Assembly: GCF_001317355.1 (NCBI RefSeq)
Contig: NZ_LKET01000016.1
Span: 62,001-126,000, forward strand
DNA from: Oxobacter pfennigii
Lineage (GTDB): Bacteria; Bacillota; Clostridia; Clostridiales; Oxobacteraceae
Reading direction: 5' to 3'
Length of the DNA stretch: 64,000 nucleotides
The position numbers were made by a program, and so were the translations under genes. The notes beneath the pieces were generated by a model. That model saw only the letters and a program-made list of their open reading frames with translations. It made no database searches and was not told the DNA's origin. This document shows, one piece after another, positions 18,837 through 32,603 of the stretch (position 1 is its first letter; each line of letters opens with the position of its first letter).

Positions 18837-18898
18837 AGTGTAAATTAATAGTTTGCTAAATATCTTTATTTAAGTAATATAAAGAATAGGTGAATTTT

Positions 18899-19318
18899 AT
18901 GAAGAGAAATATTTTTGTAGCATTTGTTATTTTTACAGTTTTATTTATTATATCCGGATGCACTGAAGAAATTGTCAGTATTGATATGGAATATATTAAG
19001 GTGGAAGAATCAAGCAGCATAATAAAAAATTGGACTGAAGGATTTCAAGATAATCCTGGTGTTTACTTAGGAAAAATCTCAAAATCAGATCAAGTAGAAG
19101 AATATTATTTACTTGTAAATAATCAAAAAATAACCGGAGAGACTATTAAGCCACATGGAAATAGCGGCTTAGAAATTATTGCTCATGAAAGTGAAAATGC
19201 TTCAACAAAAATATCTATAATAAAAATCACAACTAAGAATAAATTGGCTCAATATATAATTCTTAATGGAAAAAAGTACGATAACTCTACAATTCAAAAA
19301 ATTGATAATAATAGCTGA
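18899..19318 (+). CDS. Small lipoprotein of unknown function
   Basis: 139 residues from ATG 18899, placed 6 bases after AGGTG (a GTG at 18890 overlaps that site and is less likely). MKRN, a hydrophobic stretch and the lipobox IISGC at about 16-20 make it a membrane-anchored lipoprotein. The mature domain is small and mixed alpha/beta, with no family motif I know. The stop codon lies in the loop of a 14-base-pair hairpin. It belongs to the accessory stretch between yerC and pcrA. Confidence 0.75.
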   Translation: MKRNIFVAFVIFTVLFIISGCTEEIVSIDMEYIKVEESSSIIKNWTEGFQDNPGVYLGKISKSDQVEEYYLLVNNQKITGETIKPHGNSGLEIIAHESENASTKISIIKITTKNKLAQYIILNGKKYDNSTIQKIDNNS

Positions 19319-19385
19319 CCGGAATATTGATATGCTATTATTATCAATAAAAAATTTCCTTATTTAAAATAAGGAAATTTTTTTA
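19302..19385 (+). terminator. Two consecutive hairpins after the lipoprotein gene
   Basis: First, TTGATAATAATAGC (19302-19315) pairs perfectly with GCTATTATTATCAA (19334-19347), with the TGA stop codon in the loop. Second, AAATTTCCTTATT pairs with AATAAGGAAATTT and is followed by TTTTA. The second is a standard terminator; the first may shield the 3' end. Confidence 0.8.
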
Positions 19386-19590
19386 TAATACTCATGGGAA
19401 TAATTTTGATAAATTATAATCTGAGGTACATAGTGATTGTAAATTTATATTACCTTGTTTAATGTAATCGTATTATTAAATGATATAATATAATCTAACA
19501 GCTTGGTCTGTATATTTTAAGAGGGACCAATCCAGAATAAACTTCTGAATTGAATATGAGTAACGCCAATATAAGAGAGGTCCGGATGAT

Positions 19591-20907
19591 ATGGAAGATA
19601 AAATGACGGCTGAACAAAAACTTGCAAGGCTTTTAATTGCACTAAGAGCAATAAGACCCTTTTACAGTGCAATATTTGAAGTAATGAAGAAAAGGAAAAC
19701 TGAAAATATAGATACTATAGGGGTTACAATAAATGAAATTTTATATAATGAAAAGTATGTAGAAAATACATCTTTTGAAGAACTGCTGTTTTATGTACTG
19801 CATGAGTTGGTGCATACGGGATTGATGCATGTTGCAAGAAAAGAGTCTAGAAACTTAAGTCTATGGCAAGTTGCCTGTGATTTATATACTAACTCAGTAT
19901 TATCAAAGGAATTGGGCTTCAGAAGGCTTGGAACAATTATAAATGCCAACGGATATAAAATAGAAATACCTGCAGGTATTTATTATTGTTCATCCATAGA
20001 CACTGATGAAGAGTACGTTGAGCAGATATATGAAGAGTTTGACAGACAGGCAAAAGAAAATGGATATTATAACGGAGGTACAAAGAAGTTTCATTTCACA
20101 TACAAAGGAAAAGCAGACCCTAAAATCGATAATTTCGTTTTCAGCTCCGATGGCTACGATATATTTGAAGTTGATATAGGGGTCGGTAATGTCAGTATAG
20201 ACCTTATAGATACCTCCGGCAATTCCATGCAGAAGAAACAAGAAGCCGGTAAATTGCTTTCTGACGCAGTGACAAGATACAATATGCGAAGCAGTTCTAT
20301 GGGAGACAGTCCGGGGGCTTTAGAAATCTTGGCGGGTAATATGTTAAAGTCAGAAGTAGACTGGAGAAGTATTGTAAGAAAGTACTTAATAAAGGGTACA
20401 ACATATGATATGTCTTATATGAATCCGGATAAAAGGATGTTGTATCAAAAAATCATATACCCCGGAAAATCCATAGAAGACAATGAATTAAAAGGGGTAA
20501 AGGTTTGTTTTGATGTTTCAGGTTCCATAATAGATGAAGACATAGAGTACTACTACGGACAGGTACACAGTTTGCTGAAGCAGTTTAAAGTAGAAGCAGA
20601 ATTGATATATTGGAACAGTATAATACAGTCTAAAGGAAATTTTAAAAATTATAAAGAAATGAAAAAGGTTGCAGTTTATGGTGGGGGAGGAACAAACCCG
20701 GGAGTACTTTTTGAATATTTTAACAGTAAAGAGTGTAAGATCAAGCCATTTTTAACGTTAATATTTACTGACGGTCACTTTTATACACAATTCGCCAATG
20801 CCCCTATCAGAAAAAAATACAAGGACACCATATGGATTATGACAAAGGGCTATAATAAGGATTTTGTGCCGCCCTTTGGAAAACGAGTAACAGCAAAGTA
20901 TAAATAA
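19591..20907 (+). CDS. Metallopeptidase-like / VWA-like (DUF2201-type) protein
   Basis: 438 residues. The N-terminal domain has HELVH at 71-75, a zinc HExxH motif, followed by a helical part. The C-terminal domain is von Willebrand A-like with a MIDAS set: DVSGS at 308-312, T368 in GGGTNPG and D394 in FTDGHF. This two-domain layout matches the DUF2201 family (putative metallopeptidase plus VWA-like). ATG 19591 follows GAGAGGTCCGG. Two genes downstream is a MoxR-like AAA ATPase; VWA and MoxR proteins commonly act together as chaperone-like machines. Its substrate here is unknown. Confidence 0.85.
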   Translation: MEDKMTAEQKLARLLIALRAIRPFYSAIFEVMKKRKTENIDTIGVTINEILYNEKYVENTSFEELLFYVLHELVHTGLMHVARKESRNLSLWQVACDLYTNSVLSKELGFRRLGTIINANGYKIEIPAGIYYCSSIDTDEEYVEQIYEEFDRQAKENGYYNGGTKKFHFTYKGKADPKIDNFVFSSDGYDIFEVDIGVGNVSIDLIDTSGNSMQKKQEAGKLLSDAVTRYNMRSSSMGDSPGALEILAGNMLKSEVDWRSIVRKYLIKGTTYDMSYMNPDKRMLYQKIIYPGKSIEDNELKGVKVCFDVSGSIIDEDIEYYYGQVHSLLKQFKVEAELIYWNSIIQSKGNFKNYKEMKKVAVYGGGGTNPGVLFEYFNSKECKIKPFLTLIFTDGHFYTQFANAPIRKKYKDTIWIMTKGYNKDFVPPFGKRVTAKYK

Positions 20908-20924
20908 CTTTTATGGAGAATATT

Positions 20925-21422
20925 ATGGATGAAAACATATTAAATATGATGTACTCTAAGTATGATATAATAAACCAGGTCATGGTCGGCATAACCACAG
21001 AGCCGAAAGACTGGAGAACTCACATTATAGACATAATGTATGAGGATAAAATACTTACATTTAAAGGAGTAAGTTATAGTATATGCGACAACAGATTTAT
21101 AATTATTTTTTTAAGCGGCGGGTCTGACTCTATAGATGTATTTGATACAAATACAAAGAAGCTGTTAAGCAAATCGATGCCTAAAGGAACAAAAATAGAA
21201 AATTTTAGTACAAATAAAATATTGATGGCTAATGTGAAAAATACATCTCATAATCCCATACACTTTACTTATGTAATAACAGATAATTTTGAAGCAGTTA
21301 AAAGAGAATTCTTTAACTTACAAGAGCATTCATCCGATGATAATTTTTATTACATTAAGGATCATAGACAAGAAGGGATAGAATCCTATAAGATAAATCG
21401 AATAACCGGAGAAATAGAATAG
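20925..21422 (+). CDS. Hypothetical middle gene of the VWA-MoxR cassette
   Basis: 165 residues from ATG 20925, which has GGAG 6 bases upstream (an in-frame ATG at 20913 overlaps that site). It is a mixed, beta-rich, soluble protein with no signal peptide or membrane helix. I recognise no domain. It begins 17 bases after the VWA gene and ends 22 bases before the ATPase gene, so it is part of the same operon and may be an adaptor or the client of the pair. Confidence 0.75.
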   Translation: MDENILNMMYSKYDIINQVMVGITTEPKDWRTHIIDIMYEDKILTFKGVSYSICDNRFIIIFLSGGSDSIDVFDTNTKKLLSKSMPKGTKIENFSTNKILMANVKNTSHNPIHFTYVITDNFEAVKREFFNLQEHSSDDNFYYIKDHRQEGIESYKINRITGEIE

Positions 21423-21444
21423 GTTTTTAACGGAGGAGAAAAAC

Positions 21445-22584
21445 TTGGACAACAGCAGCAGGAATATTCCCATAGTCACAGTAGAACAGTTTACAAAGAT
21501 AATTGAGATGCAATACAAGGAAGGTTTAATGAGACCTATATTCGGATTAGGCAGGGGTGGTATAGGCAAGACTGAGAGTATAATAGACCTGGCTATTAAG
21601 ATGGGTATAGGCCATATAGATATAAGGCTTTTAATGTATAATGAGGGAGACTTAAAAGGTATTCCCTATCCTAATGAAAACCACACATTCACAATCTGGC
21701 TCCAGAACAATATACTGCCTCGGATAGAAAGAGACGGAGAAAGAGGTTTTTTGGTATTGGATGAAATAACTTCCGTACCTAAAAGTATAAGGACGGCGGC
21801 ATATCAATTATTAAACGAGCGTAAGCTGGGCGAGTATATACTTCCAAAAGGCTGGATGGTTATATGCTTAGGCAACGGGGAAGACGACGGCGGAGATTAT
21901 CAGGGGATGGAAGGGAACTTTTTAAACAGGTGCTCCGTATTAAATGTTGTACAAACAGTGGAATCCTGGAAAACCTGGGCAATGAGAAGTGATATAAATT
22001 ACCTGGTTACAGGATATGTATCCTGGAGAGAGTCGGATTTGCATACCTATGATCCAAACAGCGAATCCGAGCTTTTATTCGCATCTCCCAGGTCATGGAA
22101 GGCTGTGTCGGATATTTTAAACAGGAATGAGTATGATGAAAATGATCCTATATTAAATGCCAGGATACTTTCAAATTTAGGTACACGGGTAGGTCATCAA
22201 TTTATAGCATACTGTAAATATAAAAACAGCATAGTACATCCTGACGATATAATAGAAGGAAAACCGGTGCGTGATGTGGGAGACAATCTGGAAATTCTGT
22301 TTATGACCATGCAAAGTCTTATAAAAGTTATGTCGGATTTAATAAGTACAGATAAGAAAAACCATGGAGACATAACAAAAGGCACCATGCAAAAATGCGC
22401 TAACGGAATAAGATGGATACTAAGCTTAAAGGCACTGGAGCATAAAACAATGGGGCTTAAAGACTTTATATCAACCCATGGACAAATTGTGAGAAAAATG
22501 ATTGTGAATCCCGAATTCAGTGTAATGTGCCCTGAATTATCAGAGTTTGCAAAGAATAACTCCATATTATTCAAGCGGCAGTAG
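21445..22584 (+). CDS. MoxR-like AAA+ ATPase
   Basis: 379 residues starting at TTG 21445 with CGGAGGAG upstream. Walker A is GRGGIGKTES at about 36-45, Walker B is FLVLDEITS at about 98-106, and the following VICLGNGEDDGG fits sensor 1. The C-terminal half is helical. This resembles the MoxR/RavA/CbxX type of ATPase that partners with VWA proteins. It forms an operon with the two genes before it and ends before a complex hairpin. Client unknown. Confidence 0.88.
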   Translation: MDNSSRNIPIVTVEQFTKIIEMQYKEGLMRPIFGLGRGGIGKTESIIDLAIKMGIGHIDIRLLMYNEGDLKGIPYPNENHTFTIWLQNNILPRIERDGERGFLVLDEITSVPKSIRTAAYQLLNERKLGEYILPKGWMVICLGNGEDDGGDYQGMEGNFLNRCSVLNVVQTVESWKTWAMRSDINYLVTGYVSWRESDLHTYDPNSESELLFASPRSWKAVSDILNRNEYDENDPILNARILSNLGTRVGHQFIAYCKYKNSIVHPDDIIEGKPVRDVGDNLEILFMTMQSLIKVMSDLISTDKKNHGDITKGTMQKCANGIRWILSLKALEHKTMGLKDFISTHGQIVRKMIVNPEFSVMCPELSEFAKNNSILFKRQ

Positions 22585-22595
22585 TGCTAATTTAC

Positions 22596-22700
22596 TGGTA
22601 TCTGATTGCAAAGAGCTCATCGGCCCAAAACCGTCCTGGTTTTGATGGCCGCGCTTGCCGTCCATGGCTCGCTTTACGCTTCTTTGCAATCAGATACCCA
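22596..22700. repeat. Complex intergenic hairpin between the ATPase gene and pcrA
   Basis: Outer arms GGTATCTGATTGCAAAGA and TCTTTGCAATCAGATACC pair perfectly (18 bases), enclosing an inner hairpin CGGCC-AAAACC / GGTTTT-GGCCG and a tail with CCATGG. The inside is GC-richer than its surroundings. No coding frame. It looks like a REP/MITE-type structured repeat. Confidence 0.75.
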
Positions 22701-22731
22701 TCAATAGTTCATTATTATATAGGAGGGTATT

Positions 22732-27014
<4,283 letters not shown>

Positions 27015-27070
27015 AAAAATGAAGCAGATACTGCATTAAATAAGGGATAAAAGCCTTTTTTACAAATATA

Positions 27071-27099
27071 TTGACAAATGATTTTTGAAATCATATAAT
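27071..27099 (+). promoter_or_regulatory. Promoter of the ileS T-box leader
   Basis: Perfect TTGACA (27071-27076) and TATAAT (27094-27099) separated by exactly 17 bases, just before the T-box leader. Confidence 0.9.
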
Positions 27100-27109
27100 T
27101 TATAAGAAA

Positions 27110-27358
27110 TGCAATGATAGGGAAGAGTAGGTATATCTTCAAAATACAGCGAGCCGTGTTGGTGGAAGGCGGCATGAGAGGATTCATCGAAAATCACCCT
27201 TAAGCTGCAGGCCGAATTAAGTAAGTGCTGCCGGGAATTCCTGCCGTTAACAGGAAACAGTATATAAGTACTGTAATTGAGATGGGCTTTTATGCCAAAT
27301 CAGGTGGTACCGCGAATTTACCCTTCGTCCTGTTATAGAGACGAGGGGTTTTGTTTTG
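27110..27358 (+). promoter_or_regulatory. T-box leader for isoleucyl-tRNA synthetase
   Basis: Stem I contains the specifier ATC (27193-27195, in GAAAATCACC), an isoleucine codon matching the gene. The T-box sequence AGGTGGTACCGCG is at 27302-27314. It is followed by the terminator CCCTTCGTCC...GACGAGGGG TTTTGTTTT (27319-27358). Uncharged tRNA-Ile should stabilise the antiterminator and turn ileS on. Confidence 0.95.
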
Positions 27359-27445
27359 ATTTCATATATTATGGATAATATTAAAGGAAGAAATTAATTT
27401 TAATTGCCATAATGCAAAATTTATATATGTCAGGAGGAATTTTCG

Positions 27446-30400
27446 ATGTATAAGAAGGTTTCATCTTCTTTGAATTTTATTAATATGGAAGAAGAGATAC
27501 TCAAGTATTGGGAAGAAAACCAGATATTTAAGAAAAGCCGGGAACAGGAAGGCAATGGTGAATATTTTACCTTCTATGACGGGCCGCCCACAGCTAACGG
27601 AAAGCCCCATATAGGCCATGTTCTTACCAGGGTTATCAAGGATTTGATTCCGAGATACAAAGTAATGAAGGGGTATAAGGTTTTGCGAAAGGCAGGCTGG
27701 GATACCCACGGACTTCCCGTTGAACTGGAAGTTGAAAAGCAGCTTGGAATTTCCGGTAAGCCTCAGATAGAAGAATACGGTGTTGAGGATTTTATCAAGA
27801 AATGCAAAGACAGCGTATTTACCTATGCCAGTGAGTGGAAAGATATGAGCGACAGGGTAGGTTTCTGGGTGGACATGGATGATCCATATGTAACTTACCA
27901 TGATAATTATATAGAATCCGAATGGTGGGCATTAAAGCAGATATGGGATAAAGGCCTTTTATACAAAGGACACAAGGTAGTGCCCTACTGCCCAAGGTGC
28001 GGGACCGCATTATCCAGCCACGAAGTAGCACAAGGTTATAAGGATGTCCTGGATTCCTCCATATATGTAAAATTCCGTGTAAAGGGTCAAGCTGAAACTT
28101 ACTTTTTGGTGTGGACCACAACTCCTTGGACACTGCCCAGCAACGTGGCATTGGCAGTCAATAAAAACGAAAACTATGTAAAAGCGGAATATATGGGCCA
28201 GACATTGATACTTGCTGAAGCAAGGCTCTCTCTTTTAGGAGAGGAAGGAAAGGTTCTAGAAACATTTAAGGGTGACAAGCTTCTAGGGATAGAATATGAA
28301 CCCCTCTTTGACTTTGCGAAGCCGGATAAAAAAGCATACTATGTAGTTGCAGGTGATTTTGTAACCTTATCCGACGGTTCGGGAATAGTTCATATGGCTC
28401 CTGCCTTTGGTGAGGATGACTATAATGTAGGCAAGCAGAACGATCTGCCCTTTATACAGCTTGTTGATACCCAGGGTAAATTCAAAGAGGAAGTTACTCC
28501 CTGGAAGGGACAGTTTGTAAAGGATGCGGATAAATCCATAACAAATGATTTGGATAACAGAGGCTTGTTATTCAAGGAAGAAAAGCACGAGCACTCATAC
28601 CCTTTCTGCTGGAGATGTGATACACCGCTTCTTTATTACGCAAGGGATACCTGGTTTGTAAGGACTACAGCCATAAAGGAAAATCTTTTAAGAAACAACG
28701 ACACAATAAACTGGCTTCCAGACAACATAAAAAAAGGAAGGTTTGGTAACTTCCTTGAAAATGTTATAGACTGGGGCATAAGCAGGGAAAGGTACTGGGG
28801 AACCCCTCTTAATATATGGACCTGCGGCTGCGGACACAAGGAATGCATAGGAAGCAAACAGGAGCTTAAGGAAAAGGGTATAAATGTACCTGAAAATATT
28901 GAGCTTCATAAGCCCTATATAGACGAAGTAAAGCTTAAATGCCCCCAGTGCGGCGGCGAAATGACCAGGGTAACTGAGGTTATAGACTGTTGGTTTGACT
29001 CTGGCTCCATGCCTTTTGCACAATGGCACTACCCCTTCGAAAATAAGGAAAAGTTCGAAAACATGTTCCCGGCTCAGTTCATAAGCGAAGCTGTTGACCA
29101 GACAAGAGGGTGGTTCTATACTCTTCATGTTATATCAACACTTTTATTTGACAAGGCTGCTTTTGAAAACTGTATAGTATTAGGCCACGTTCAGGATAAA
29201 AACGGCCAGAAGATGTCAAAGCACAAGGGTAACGTATTAGACCCATGGACTGTTTTAAATAAAGAAGGCGCTGACGCAACAAGATGGTATTTCTTCGCCG
29301 GCTCCGCTCCATGGCTGCCTTCAAGATTCTATGAAGATGCAGTTATAGAATATCAGAGGAAATTCATGGGAACTTTGTGGAACGTGTATGCCTTCTATGT
29401 TCTATACGCTGAAATCGACAGCTTTAATCCTTATGATTACAAGTTTAAGCCAAGCGAGAACATAATGGATAAATGGATAATATCCAAGCTTAATTCCGTT
29501 ATAAAGACAGTTGATAATTACCTTAACAATTACAGGATAACAGAAGCTGCAAGGGCTTTATCCGAGTTTGTTGACGAGCTCTCCAACTGGTATGTAAGGA
29601 GAAACAGGGCCAGGTTCTGGCAGAGCGAAATGACCGACGACAAGGTTGCAGCCTATATGACTCTATATAATATCCTTGATAAGTTTATAAAGCTGGCAGC
29701 ACCTTTTGTACCCTTTATAACTGAGGAAATATATCAGAATATAGTTAGGAGTACGGACAAAAATGCACCCGAGAGCATTCATTTATGCAAATATCCTGAA
29801 TTTGATGAATCACTTATAGATACAGAATTGGAAAATGATATGGATGTTGCATACAAAATAGTGCAGTTGGGCAGGGCAGCGAGAAATGATGCCAACATCA
29901 AAAACAGGCAGCCATTGTCCCGCATGATAATAAACTTTAAAAATGCAAAACTTCCGGAATACTACATCGGCATAGTAAATGACGAACTGAATATAAAAGA
30001 TGTTCAATTCAGCGATAGCATCGACGAATATGTAGAATATGGATTTAAAATCAATTTCCCTGTGTTAGGACCTAAATTCGGCAAACTGGTGCCTAAAATA
30101 GGAGAGGCTTTAAAAAGTGCATCTCCTCTTGAAGCTTCAAAGAAGTTCAAGAGCGAGGGCGAGCTTAAAATCACCGTTTCAGGTGAGGATGTAACTCTTA
30201 CAACCGATGATGTGGAAGTTGTCATGAAGGGCAAGGAGGGCTATGCTTTCCAGACCAACGGACATATATCAGTAGTCCTGGATAAGGCATTAACTGAAGA
30301 GCTTATAAACGAGGGTTATATAAGAGAAATAATAAGCAAGATACAGAACATGAGAAAGGATTCGGGCTTTGAGGTATCCGACAGGATAGAATTCCATTAT

Positions 30401-30562
30401 TATGGAAATGAAAAATTAAAGGTTGTAATTGAGTCAAATGCTGACTTTATCATGGCAGAAACCTTGTCTGACAAAGTAGCTGAAGAAAATAAAACAGAGC
30501 TTAAATACACCGAATGGAACATAAACGGCGAGAAATTAAACATGTCTGTATCAAAAATATAA
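27446..30562 (+). CDS. ileS: Isoleucyl-tRNA synthetase
   Basis: 1038 residues, class I synthetase. The HIGH motif is at 55-58 (ANGKPHIGH), the KMSKH motif is near residue 590, and the CP1 editing region lies between. Cys pairs CPRCG and CPQCGGE mark zinc-binding inserts. The length above 1000 and the extended C-terminus suggest the eukaryote-like IleRS2 class rather than the shorter bacterial IleRS1. IleRS2 enzymes are known for natural mupirocin tolerance, but that is inference here. ATG 27446 follows AGGAGGAATTTTCG. Expression is controlled by the upstream T-box. Confidence 0.97.
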   Translation: MYKKVSSSLNFINMEEEILKYWEENQIFKKSREQEGNGEYFTFYDGPPTANGKPHIGHVLTRVIKDLIPRYKVMKGYKVLRKAGWDTHGLPVELEVEKQLGISGKPQIEEYGVEDFIKKCKDSVFTYASEWKDMSDRVGFWVDMDDPYVTYHDNYIESEWWALKQIWDKGLLYKGHKVVPYCPRCGTALSSHEVAQGYKDVLDSSIYVKFRVKGQAETYFLVWTTTPWTLPSNVALAVNKNENYVKAEYMGQTLILAEARLSLLGEEGKVLETFKGDKLLGIEYEPLFDFAKPDKKAYYVVAGDFVTLSDGSGIVHMAPAFGEDDYNVGKQNDLPFIQLVDTQGKFKEEVTPWKGQFVKDADKSITNDLDNRGLLFKEEKHEHSYPFCWRCDTPLLYYARDTWFVRTTAIKENLLRNNDTINWLPDNIKKGRFGNFLENVIDWGISRERYWGTPLNIWTCGCGHKECIGSKQELKEKGINVPENIELHKPYIDEVKLKCPQCGGEMTRVTEVIDCWFDSGSMPFAQWHYPFENKEKFENMFPAQFISEAVDQTRGWFYTLHVISTLLFDKAAFENCIVLGHVQDKNGQKMSKHKGNVLDPWTVLNKEGADATRWYFFAGSAPWLPSRFYEDAVIEYQRKFMGTLWNVYAFYVLYAEIDSFNPYDYKFKPSENIMDKWIISKLNSVIKTVDNYLNNYRITEAARALSEFVDELSNWYVRRNRARFWQSEMTDDKVAAYMTLYNILDKFIKLAAPFVPFITEEIYQNIVRSTDKNAPESIHLCKYPEFDESLIDTELENDMDVAYKIVQLGRAARNDANIKNRQPLSRMIINFKNAKLPEYYIGIVNDELNIKDVQFSDSIDEYVEYGFKINFPVLGPKFGKLVPKIGEALKSASPLEASKKFKSEGELKITVSGEDVTLTTDDVEVVMKGKEGYAFQTNGHISVVLDKALTEELINEGYIREIISKIQNMRKDSGFEVSDRIEFHYYGNEKLKVVIESNADFIMAETLSDKVAEENKTELKYTEWNINGEKLNMSVSKI

Positions 30563-30594
30563 TTGTATAAAAAAGACAGTTTTTCGGGAAATTA

Positions 30595-30645
30595 ATAGGA
30601 GGTAGCTGCTATTTATCAAGTTGCAGCTGTCTCCTATATTTTTTA
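30595..30645 (+). terminator. Terminator of ileS
   Basis: ATAGGAGGTAGCTGC pairs with GCAGCTGTCTCCTAT (one bulge) and is followed by ATTTTTTA. It ends just before the ribosome site of the next gene. Confidence 0.85.
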
Positions 30646-30659
30646 CGGAGGAATTGCAA

Positions 30660-32255
30660 ATGAAAAAAATATTTAAGATAATGGCTTTTTCATTAATACT
30701 TTGTACTTCTCTTTCAGCGACCGGCTGTTTAAATACTAATTATTTCGGCAAGCAAACCCTATCATATAATTTGGGTGCAAAGCCTGTTTCATTAGACCCG
30801 GCTTTGTGCAGCGAAACAAGTGATTCCAATATCATACTTGCCAACTTTGAAGGGCTTATGAAACTAGACAGCAATAACAAGGCAGTCCCCGGCATCGCAT
30901 CAAGCTATAGCCAGCAATCGGATACAAAATACATATTCAACTTAAGAAATGCATTCTGGTCGGATGGAAAGTCAGTTACGGCAAGGGATTTCGAATATGC
31001 ATGGAAAAGGGCATTGTCTTTTGAAACCGCAGCAAGTTACGCATATCAGCTTTTTTGTATAAAGAACGGAGAAAACTACAACAAAAGAAAAACCCTTTCA
31101 ACAGATGTAGGCGTCAGGGCAATTGATGATAATACACTGGAAGTGGTATTAGAGTATCCGACACCTTATTTTCTTGAGATGCTGGCTCAACCTATTTTCA
31201 TGCCGGTCCGTGAGGATATTATAAAACAATATTCAGATGAATGGACTGAAAGCCCCCAAAAATATATAGGCAACGGTCCTTTTAAAATGATATCCCTAGG
31301 GGATAAAATTGAATTTACCAGAAATGAATATTACTATGATGCAGAAAATGTCAAGCTTAACATACTAACTTTTAATATTGAGGAAAATTCAAATATAAGC
31401 CTTCAGGACTGGGAAGCAGGTACAGTTGATATTGTTGAAAACCCGCCTGTTTCGGAAATTTCAAGGCTTAAGAGCGAAAATAAGCTTATGGTTGAGCCTT
31501 ATTTAGGCACATATTTTTATGCTTTTAACACAAATAAAGAACCATTAAATGATAAACGGGTCAGAAAAGCCTTATCATTTGCCATAAACCGGAATGAAAT
31601 AATTGAATTTACCGCCATGAATGAAGTGCTGCCGGCAGCAGCTTATGTTCCAAGGGGAATACCCGATGTAAATGATGAGGATTTCAGGGATGTGGGCGGC
31701 AAATATTTAAATCCCGACGGCCAGATAAGCAATGCTAAAAAGCTTTTATCCGATGCAGGCTACCCGGATGGCAAAGGCTTTCCGGCACTGACTCTTATAT
31801 ATAATAATACAAATAATCATGCTCAAATTGCCCAGGCAATAAAGGATATGCTTAAAACAAATCTAAATGTGGATGTAAGCCTTAAAGCATTGGGGTGGGA
31901 AGAGTTTGCAGACAATAGGAAAAGGGGAAATTATGAGATCTCCCGATATGGATGGATTGCCGATTATGTGGATTCATTAAGCTTTTTGGAGCTGTTTGTG
32001 TCCGAGGGAGAAAATAATGAAACCTTTTATTCCAATAAGGAATACGACGCATTGATTATGAAGGCAAGAAAAGAAGCGGATTTGGAAAAAAGAATGGAAT
32101 ACCTTCATAATGCTGAAAACATGCTGATGGATGATATGCCCATTCTGCCGGTTTTCTTCTACACAAATACAATGCTTATAAATTCGAAGGTAAAAGGCAT
32201 TATAAAATCTCCTTTAGGGCATATGTACTTTGACAGGGCATATATTGGTGATTAA
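30660..32255 (+). CDS. Oligopeptide ABC transporter substrate-binding lipoprotein (OppA-like)
   Basis: 531 residues from ATG 30660 (ACGGAGGAA ribosome site; the longer frame from 30621 runs through the terminator). Signal peptide with lipobox LSATGC, acylated Cys at about 23. The mature protein is family 5 solute-binding (SBP_bac_5): LSYNLGAKPVSLDPAL, FNLRNAFWSDGKSVTA, DKRVRKALSFAINR. No permease or ATPase genes are adjacent, so it is an orphan receptor that would have to use a transporter encoded elsewhere or act in sensing. Confidence 0.93.
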   Translation: MKKIFKIMAFSLILCTSLSATGCLNTNYFGKQTLSYNLGAKPVSLDPALCSETSDSNIILANFEGLMKLDSNNKAVPGIASSYSQQSDTKYIFNLRNAFWSDGKSVTARDFEYAWKRALSFETAASYAYQLFCIKNGENYNKRKTLSTDVGVRAIDDNTLEVVLEYPTPYFLEMLAQPIFMPVREDIIKQYSDEWTESPQKYIGNGPFKMISLGDKIEFTRNEYYYDAENVKLNILTFNIEENSNISLQDWEAGTVDIVENPPVSEISRLKSENKLMVEPYLGTYFYAFNTNKEPLNDKRVRKALSFAINRNEIIEFTAMNEVLPAAAYVPRGIPDVNDEDFRDVGGKYLNPDGQISNAKKLLSDAGYPDGKGFPALTLIYNNTNNHAQIAQAIKDMLKTNLNVDVSLKALGWEEFADNRKRGNYEISRYGWIADYVDSLSFLELFVSEGENNETFYSNKEYDALIMKARKEADLEKRMEYLHNAENMLMDDMPILPVFFYTNTMLINSKVKGIIKSPLGHMYFDRAYIGD

Positions 32256-32279
32256 ATAAAGCAGTGATAATTATAAAGG

Positions 32280-32318
32280 ACAAAGAAAAGCTGCGAAAAA
32301 TAAGCAGCTTTTCTTTGT
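32280..32318 (+). terminator. Terminator of the OppA-like gene
   Basis: ACAAAGAAAAGCTGC pairs perfectly with GCAGCTTTTCTTTGT (15 bases) around GAAAAATAA. The T-rich right arm makes it a likely terminator. Confidence 0.8.
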
Positions 32319-32374
32319 TAAGAAGGATTTCGATAGGCTTTTGTGAATATAATTGCATGTTTTACAGAATGAAA

Positions 32375-32533
32375 TTAGTATTGCTTATCTTTGCTGCTTT
32401 TGCTCTGACGAGGTTGAAAATATGCACAATCCCCGCCGGTGCCGGCGATATTTGAGGATATACCTATGTGATTTAAAGTACATTTACCGTTATTTTCATA
32501 GGAGCACTTGGCAGAGCAGTTTATGTTTGTCAT
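32375..32533 (-). CDS. Small Cys-rich (DUF1540-like) protein
   Basis: 52 residues, ATG 32533 with AAAGGAGG upstream on the minus strand. It begins MTNINCSAKCSYENNGKC, then continues to GDCAYF, giving a C..C.......C..........C pattern like the DUF1540 / so-called hydroxymyristoyl-ACP dehydratase micro-proteins common in Clostridia. The cysteines probably bind a metal. It lies alone between the OppA-like terminator and the next plus-strand gene. Role unknown. Confidence 0.72.
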   Translation of the reverse strand: MTNINCSAKCSYENNGKCTLNHIGISSNIAGTGGDCAYFQPRQSKSSKDKQY

Positions 32534-32603
32534 ATAACGGTTCGCCTCCTTTGATTTTATTGTTAGCAGAATTAAGGAATTTATAAATGGAAAGGTATGT
32601 TAA

